The notes beneath the pieces were generated by a model. It ran no database searches. It saw only the letters and a list, made by a program, of their open reading frames with translations, and was not told the origin of the DNA. From positions 1,412,501 to 1,476,500 of the forward strand of contig JAIWZP010000001.1 of NCBI GenBank assembly GCA_025201375.1: DNA of 64,000 bases. The letters run 5' to 3'. Position 1 is the first letter of the stretch; each line of letters begins with the position of its first letter. Made by a program: the position numbers and the translations under genes. Below, one piece after another: positions 57,606 through 64,000 of this stretch. This DNA comes from Gongronella butleri (lineage: Eukaryota; Mucoromycota; Mucoromycetes; Mucorales; Cunninghamellaceae).

Positions 57606-57676
57606 GGTCTCACCGAGAGTCGAACTCGGGCTGCCAGATTCAAAGTCTGGAATCATAACCGTTAGATCATGAGACC
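57606..57676 (-). tRNA. tRNA-Gln (anticodon UUG)
   Basis: Reading the minus strand, the acceptor ends GGTCTCA and TGAGACC pair perfectly. The anticodon arm is CCAGA-CTTTGAA-TCTGG with TTG at positions 34-36, reading CAA. The T-arm CCGAG-TTCGACT-CTCGG carries a box B match. There is no intron and no encoded CCA. A T6 run follows the 3' end. All four arms close, so it looks functional. Confidence 0.95.
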
Positions 57677-59469
57677 CTTGATGTCCGGGAACTTGTTCAA
57701 ACATCAAGAGCTAATTCAAAGAAAAAAAAATATTAATTAAAAAAAAATATTGATTTTTGGCGATTTTCAACTTTATTTTTGTATTTGCCGGGTACACCAT
57801 CACTACCATGTAAAAAAGGAGGAGAAAAAGTAGCGGTGTGTCGATAGCAAAGCGATCGCCTGGGGTGGACTTTTTGAGTTCGGGAACTCAAGGCGCAAGT
57901 GCAAAATAGCGCTCTAAAGTTCCCGCCGGCGACCGGGCAAATCATCATTTCCTCTTTCGAAGCACTCAGTCCCTTCAGTTGTGAGCACTACAAAAGAACT
58001 GGCGCATCGACAATGCGTAAACATGCGGGTCAATCTGTGATCAAGTAAAATTGGCACCTTTTAGGCCGAGAATCGAGCTTCACACGTCACAGGAGCGCAT
58101 AGATGCGTGCTGCGCGCCACATGACGACGCCTTGTGGAGTTGTTGCAAATCTGGGCACAAGTTACCAGCCACTTTGCATCATCAGCCGTCCACAGAACCA
58201 AGTCACATTCAATTTACAGTACAACACATTTTCTGGCACAATTAAAAAAAAAGCGCGCCAGCCCGTCTTTGCGGCATTTCAATGCTCACTTGCGAGGATT
58301 GCCACAAAGCGCTATGGTATAATGTGTTGGCCTTTTAGCTGAACCAGTGCTAACCTTTCGATTGAGCTGCTACATCTTCCTCTAGACCCATGAACATCCA
58401 AGCGCGATCTGACAACACATGAAGACATGATGGCATGAATTTGGCTCAGGTCACAGATTACAGTATCGGCATTAACAGTAGTGGCATCATGAGCCAGTGA
58501 AATCTTGTGTCTTGATGGTTAGCTCGCCGAAATGTCCACGAATTTTCTTCAAAACACAAGCACCATGCACCATGTTCTCTTTGAGTCGCTAATTCATTTG
58601 ACGTCTTCATGGAGCATTGATGGGGCTGTCCCCACGGCGATTATTTGCTTTTAGTCATGATCTTACAGTATCACTTTTTATCGACATTCTGCTGCCCGAT
58701 CAGCTTGACACATTGACAAAAGCATACGCTCAATTTGTGTTTGATTTTGTACCTTGGTTCTATATTGTATGATACCTGGAAAGACGTTGTCAACTATACT
58801 GTATATAGTGATATCAACTTTATGCATTTTTTTCTAATTGCGACACTATTTTTCCGCTAAATCGCCATTGTGCTGCTTACAGCAGGCAGGTACAGAAATA
58901 AGTTACTGTATAGGTGAGCGATACTGTAAAATCACGACTTGTTTGCATTTTGCACATCCTTTTATAATTTATACATCAATTTGCAACGAATTCAAGCTGA
59001 CAAAATACCGTACTGTAGAGAACAAATTTCGCATTTCGCAACAAAATTGCTGCCTAACGCGTTGCCTCCGGATTCCTGGGCAGTGGAAACAAGGTCACAA
59101 GTGTCGATAAGTTTACTCATGATCTTGAATCATGATGACCAAGTACGGTACCAACAATTTTACTCTACTGTACTACTGTATGGTACGTGCACGAAACCAC
59201 GAATACAGTATCGCTTTTGACTGCATTTTTAAAGGGTCAGTGGATAGAATCTGAAATGCCCAGCTACCGTACAGTATTTCAAGTACTGTAAAGCGCTAAA
59301 GCCAGCCGCTGCATTATCGCGTTACTGTACACACTTACTGTACCTACTGTAACATTTACAGATTACAGTAGTAAAAAAAACATAGGTACATACTGTACAC
59401 TTTTGCCAATGGAACCTGTTTTGCGAAATTTGCCGGCCTGCTCCTGTGCCTCCAGAATTTTTTTACAGC
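57677..59469. repeat. TA-footprint island 3, left part; no gene recognised
   Basis: Up to about 58.2 kb the sequence is unremarkable. After that TACAGTA or TACTGTA occurs again and again (near 58215, 58462, 58798, 58922, 59165-59176, 59208, 59270, 59325-59350, 59391). Only short ORFs without domains are present. Confidence 0.55.
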
Positions 59470-60000
59470 CTATCATACTTGCCCGCTAATGAAAATTGCG
59501 TCCCGGCATAAACTACGGCCCAGGCGCCGAGCGCCCAAGATGGACTCGCCCGATTTTTTTGGACTGTCGAAAATGCCAAAAAAAACTCGCATTAATACTA
59601 TTTTGCATTCACCTCTCCATTTGCATGGTCGACTCCGCTCAAAATTAGCTGCATCGGATTCATCGCCAAATTTGCAACAAAAAAGCTTAAATCCCCAAAG
59701 CGCTACGACCACTTTTGAAAAATTCAGGGGTCACTCAGGGGTCACGAATTTCAATCTCAGAAAATGCCTAATTCGTGAATTTTCGAACTCCGAGTGATCA
59801 ATGCATCCCAAGTAGGTAACTCCGACCATTTGCTATTGGCAGACAAAATACCAGATTATTGCCCCAACGAACAGTAGGAAAAATGTCCAAAGAGTGACGC
59901 ATGAACGGCGATCGACTGAGAAAAGAGCCTGCTTTGGGCAAGATTCTTTTGTAAAAACTTAAGGTTTGGCACTTCCAAATTAAGGTGCGTAATTGCATAA
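59470..60000 (+). repeat. Repeat family R3, full copy
   Basis: Same landmarks and order as the copies at 19.77 and 40.8 kb, with two copies of the 11-bp unit, running into R4. It serves as the unexpanded reference at several TA sites. Confidence 0.85.
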
Positions 60001-61333
60001 AAAATTACTGCATCAAATTTTACAGTACACATTTTTGCGCGCTGGATGATGATGGTGGACTTGCTGCCTGCTGCCTGCCTGTTTGTACAGCCTCCTGGTG
60101 AAACGACAGATGCAAAAAGTTCAAACACAAGCTAGCGCGCTGCAAGTCATCCCATCAGATGTCTTGCCCCCCTGTTTGCTATTAAAACTGCAATAAAAAT
60201 TGCGGGTCGACTAGACCGTTCTCAAACAAATCGCGATCAAAGATTTTGATGAAAAGGTAGATTTTCTCTGCGAGTTTTAGCCATCCATCGTTGAAGCTGG
60301 TCTCGTTCGATAGAGATTCAACAGGTGCTTTCGACATGTTACAAGCGTTGTTGGTTGTTTTTCCAGCTGTCGAGAAAATTGAGCTTGAAAATTAATCCAA
60401 TGTTTGATCGATTTTTGCAAGCGTGCAAAGCTTGTCCATCGGGCGCGCAAACAACCTGGAAATGACATTCGCGTGCGTCACTTTCGATCCGTGCCATTTC
60501 ACGGCAATCCACTAAATAGTTTGAGACGACCCCGTTGTGGATAATATGTGAAAATGTCAAGATTTTGGATTCATCTGCACAACAGCTCGATTGACTTTTG
60601 GTTTGAACGTCTTTTCAAAAAGAGACGCGTCGATTTAACGTTTAACGAATGTCAAGCTATTGGGCGACCCAATCATGATGATTTGTGGCGTTTAATTTTG
60701 CATTTGTAAAAATGGCGTAATTTTGAATTCATCTGCACAAGGATACAGTACTGTACTGTACTGTACAGTCAATCTCTGGTTTTCAAGGTCTTGCTGAACA
60801 AGGCGTGGCAAAATAATTCAGAGAGCGAAGGTCGCGAGGCAATCGAATCATGGGTTGTGCTGGCCATTATTGAGTTTGTGACAATTCTTGAAAACGGCGC
60901 CTGCATGCCTCGAAAACGGCCTGAAAAACTCTGGTTTTTAAAATTTTCCTTCAAAGAGAGACGTTGAAATAATCAAGTGGCAAAGTTTGGCGATGATTGA
61001 ATCATGATTTTACCGCGAAATGATTTTACGAAACGTGCCACAGCCAAATTTTCAGCAATGTCGTGCTCTAGGACAAATTGGATGATCGACCTTTGGTTTT
61101 TTATTTTTTTCTGAGAAGAGAGAGGCAATATCCACTACTTGTAAAAGTTTCGTGGCGTTGCTGCGATGAGTCCTTGGTGAGGGATTTTTTTCATATTTAG
61201 AAAAAAAAAGATGGGTCAGGTCAAAATGCATCTGGAGGGTCTCCTGCTTTGAGAGGTGCAAGCCCAGACAAAGATCTCAAATCCGTTTGGCAACCTACAC
61301 ATTGGGCATCTGAGAGTCATGCCATTAGATGCT
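60001..61333 (+). repeat. Repeat family R4, extended copy c
   Basis: Begins as in copies a and b, then shows internal reiteration of a segment with 'ttggattcatctgcacaa' and 'atctctggtttt' followed by 'aaaagagacg' (near 60570, 60730 and, weaker, 61050). One reiteration holds TA-CAG-TA-CTG-TA-CTG-TA-CTG-TA-CAG (60744-60769), where the copy near 63.89 kb has 'gcacaatgtgccaatc'. The right end is interrupted by the LINE. Confidence 0.75.
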
Positions 61334-62276
61334 TTGGTCCCCTCTTTCTATTTTTTTTTTTTTGTATAATGATTAACTTTTTAATAGGCAACCGTTAATC
61401 ATTCTAGAAAAACATAACAGATCAAATCAGGGGGAAGGGGTCGGGTGGGGGTAAGTGGCATTGGGATGGGGGATGGAGGTACAAGGAGAAAAAGGAAGAA
61501 AAGAAAAGAGGAAAGAAAAAGAGAAAAAAAAAAAAAAAACCAAGTGACTGGGGGGGCAGATGTGATCAGCTTCTTTTGCGTGAGGCGTCGATGGCTGGGC
61601 CAACTTGTTCGAAGTGATGTTTCCAGGCGGCAAGGATGGAGGCATTGAAGAGGGGGAGGAGATTGGCCGGGCACCGAGAGGGTCGACGGAGCCAAAACTT
61701 GATATCGGAATCGAGGAGCTGTACCTTGTGGTCCACTTGTTGCTGGGCCCAGATCGCGTGTTTTGGGGGGCATGCAAAGATGAAATGGATGTCATTTTCG
61801 ATGGTGCTGTGGCAAAATTGACACATGGGCGTCTGGAAATCACGGTGTTGGCGTTTGAACATGTGGGCTGCGGTGGGTAGGCACTCGGTGAGTAGGCGCC
61901 ACCAGATTGTACACGTTTTGTGCGCGATGTCTCTATGTTTCCAGATCCGTCTCCAGTCACGTCGGTCGCAGTCGAGGCGCATGAGGTATGGTGGTGGTTG
62001 GCTTGTGTCGGGTTGGAAGCGTGGGTGCTGCGTGTGTCGAATGAGTCGTGGCGTGACCTTGTGGATGGGGACTGGCTTGGCTGCGATCGGTGTGTGGAGG
62101 CAGAGGATTTTCGTGGCGGCGTCAATGGCCCATCCAGGCGTCTGTCTCAGCGCATTGAGGGCCAATTCGAGCCGGGCGTGCCAGGGAAACGTCGAGGTAT
62201 ATCGTGGTGCGCCGAGGCTGGAGGCCGTGAGCAGGTCCACGTCGCCATAGGCGCGGTGTTGGTCCCCTCTTTCTAA
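61334..62276 (-). mobile_element. 5'-truncated non-LTR retrotransposon (LINE) with 17-bp target duplication
   Basis: TTGGTCCCCTCTTTCTA occurs identically at 61334-61350 and 62260-62276. The body (61351-62259, 909 bp) begins on the plus strand with T14, the poly(A) tail of a minus-strand insert, followed by a short 3' UTR. The remaining ORF is the C-terminus of a reverse transcriptase polyprotein. The broken 5' end at 62259 abuts the duplication, the usual outcome of incomplete target-primed reverse transcription. The target was an R4 repeat. Confidence 0.9.
61566..62259 (-). pseudogene. LINE ORF2 C-terminal fragment with zf-RVT domain
   Basis: An open frame of about 231 residues runs from the 5' truncation to a stop at 61566. 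Its central part, WRRIWKHRDIAHKTCTIWWR then LLTECLPTAAHMFKR, CQFCHSTIENDIHFIFACP and HAIW, is the zinc-binding zf-RVT region found after the reverse transcriptase domain of many plant and fungal LINEs. The polymerase and endonuclease are missing, so it cannot act. The frame is intact, suggesting a fairly recent insertion. Confidence 0.85.
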
Positions 62277-62805
62277 GCAAATCTGCAATAAAAATCGGGG
62301 GCTGATCAAACTGTTTCCGAGGAAAGGGCGATCAAAGTCAAATTATAGAAAATGGAATTTATGTATTAGTTTTGGTCGTACGCTGGTGAAACTGGGTCCT
62401 TCCGACAGAGAATCGAATTCTGCATCTATGATCATATCATAGAAGCACGCCGTCCTTTGTCTTGTTCATTTCCGAGAAAAACTGAAGATGAAATGTTTGA
62501 TTGGGCGTTGAAAGTGTATAAATGTCGCGCATCGGCGTTGCTGGGCAGGGATAAATTGACACGCTTGGGTGTCTCTTGCTACTTGTAAAATTTTAGCGTA
62601 ATTGAATAGCAACGTGGCGCACCAGAGATAAAATTGTGCATTTATGAGGAAATGTCGATTTTCTCGTCAACGGGCACGTCAACTCCCAGTTTTTACTTTT
62701 GTTTTGAAAAGAGACACGCCAAAATGCCTATGTTCTAGCAAAGTTTCGTGCAACTGAGAGCACTCGATGGTGCTCTATGTCGAATTGGAACTGCATTATT
62801 TTCCA
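62277..62805 (+). repeat. Repeat family R4, right part after the LINE
   Basis: Continues the interrupted R4 copy ('gcaataaaaatcggggg', 'gatcaaactgtt', 'agtttttac...ttgaaaagagacacgcc'). It is more diverged than the other copies. Confidence 0.6.
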
Positions 62806-63455
62806 CCGATTTTTGGAGGGGTACAGTCACGTATTTTTAATCAGTGAAGCTTATGTTCGCAGATCACCGCGACATTCAACCACATGGTAGAATGCATCCA
62901 TTTACCGATGAACGTGCAACAAAACCCTGGGCTCCAATTGACTGGTTTTTGTGTAAAATGCAATTTGCTTTATATTTTCGCCACAAGGCTATCTCGACGA
63001 GTACTGGCCACAAATTCTCGAAACGCAGTTCACAAGAAAAAGCACGGTCTGTTTCATACGTGGACATCAATGATCACTTCAAAAAACGAGTTGCAGACAG
63101 AATCGATGCAAACAACCCGTTTGAGGGGTAATTTGGACGCGTGAAAAATCGCGTCAGACTTCAATTTAAGTGCGCCTGTTTCAAGCCAAATTCATGCACC
63201 TGGCGCCTCTTTTGCTAGTGAACGCGCCGACACGGCTCCAAGAACGCGCTTATGCGTGCCATTCGTCGGCAAAGGTTACTATAAAATCATGAATTGCTTG
63301 CCAACCAGCAGGTCAACCTTGATCCTTTTTGCCGTGTTTCGTGGGGTTTCCCTGCGCTGCCTCTTGTGTGCAAGTTTAGAGGTATACTGGAGACCCATTT
63401 TTTCGAATTTTGGTTTTGGAGCTCTGGGATGGACATTTTTTCGATTTGCGCTTGG
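62806..63455 (+). repeat. Repeat family R1, copy e
   Basis: 'ttttggaggggtacagtca', 'aattgactgg', 'ctatctcgacgagtactggcc', 'aaaaagcacgg', 'gcgtgaaaaatcgcgtc', 'gtttcgtggggtttccc' and 'ctggagacccattttttcga' follow the family order. Confidence 0.8.
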
Positions 63456-63960
63456 CAAGCCATCCCGTTAGATGCTTTGTCCCCTGTTTTTTATTAAATC
63501 TGGAAAAAAAATTCACAGGTCGACTAGACCGTTGTCGAGCAAATCACGATTAAAAATCTTGTTGAAAAAGTGGATTTTCTCTGTGAACTTTAGTCATCCA
63601 TCCGCGAAACTGGTCTCATTCGACAGAGATTGAAGGTCTGCTTTCAACATCAAAAGCATTGTGGGTCGTCCTGTAGGTTGCCAAGCAAATTGAATTTTAA
63701 AATTAAAGAAATGTTTGATCAATCTTTGCAAGCATGCAAGTGTCATCCATCGGGCAAGCAAATATTCTAGAAATGGAGCGTGAGCGCCTCTCTCCTTTCA
63801 GCGGTGCAAGTTTCAATGCGATCGAAGAAGGATTTGATAGGACAAATGTGTGATTTTGTGAAATGTTGAGATTTTGGATTCATCTGCACAATGTGCCAAT
63901 CATCTCTGGTTATGACCGTCTTGTTGTAAAGAGATGTGCCAAATAGGCTTATCAACTTGA
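63456..63960 (+). repeat. Repeat family R4, copy d, joined to R1
   Basis: 'gccatcccgttagatgctttg', 'gtcgactagaccgttgtcgag', 'tagtcatccatccg', 'catcgggcaagcaaat' and 'ttggattcatctgcacaa' match R4. It directly follows R1, another recurring module junction. The window ends in a T-run just after. Confidence 0.8.
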
Positions 63961-64000
63961 AGCGTGAGGGCCCACGACCAGTTTTTTTTTTTTTTTTTGT

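Overview
The window is nuclear DNA from a filamentous-type fungus, most likely an early-diverging (chytrid or zygomycete grade) lineage. The fungal placement rests on lysine-forming saccharopine dehydrogenase (LYS1), a SUR7/PalI protein, an Ecl1-type zinc protein, PHO88/SND3, an ankyrin-plus-dilute-domain protein and an alpha-arrestin. The early-diverging placement rests mainly on a class C (GABA-B-like) GPCR, which to my knowledge Dikarya lack. Genes are intron-rich, with short GT-AG introns plus two GC-AG introns. Long A and T homopolymers lie in introns and just before start codons, and AATAAA-type poly(A) signals follow most genes.

Layout. 2.4-13.6 kb (+): SUR7-like protein, ankyrin-DIL protein, class C GPCR with a probable C-terminal PH domain. 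15.0-18.6 kb (-): Ecl1-like protein and an MSI1/RBBP4 histone chaperone. 18.6-23.4 kb: first repeat island. 23.4-35.6 kb: LYS1 (-), RAD1 (-) divergent from NOB1 (+), COX7A (-), VPS1 dynamin (+), and an unrecognised Cys-motif/charged-helix protein (+). 35.9-36.3 kb: a 133-residue orphan. 38.1-39.0 kb: SND3. 39-42 kb: second island. 43.0-47.3 kb (+): alpha-arrestin and THO subunit TEX1/THOC3. 47.3-53.0 kb: repeat block with a 497-bp tandem array. 53.0-57.0 kb (+): 3-ketoacyl-CoA thiolase and a polyQ protein of unknown function. 57.6 kb: tRNA-Gln(UUG). 57.7-64 kb: third island with a 5'-truncated LINE.

The genes are unrelated housekeeping genes and show no pathway cluster. One local theme is membrane traffic and signalling (SUR7, ankyrin-DIL, VPS1, arrestin, SND3, GPCR). 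The most unusual material is in the repeats. Four non-coding families (named here R1 to R4) recur as divergent copies. In three islands, aligned copies differ by chains built from TA-NNN-TA units, mostly TACAGTA or TACTGTA, each expanded at a pre-existing TA. These have the form of Tc1/mariner excision footprints, many nested in one another, although no such transposon is present in the window. A 466-bp hAT-like MITE with an exact 8-bp target duplication sits inside one repeat, and the LINE tail has a 17-bp duplication. Intron boundaries were set by eye from splice consensus, phase and similarity to remembered families. Repeat edges are approximate.
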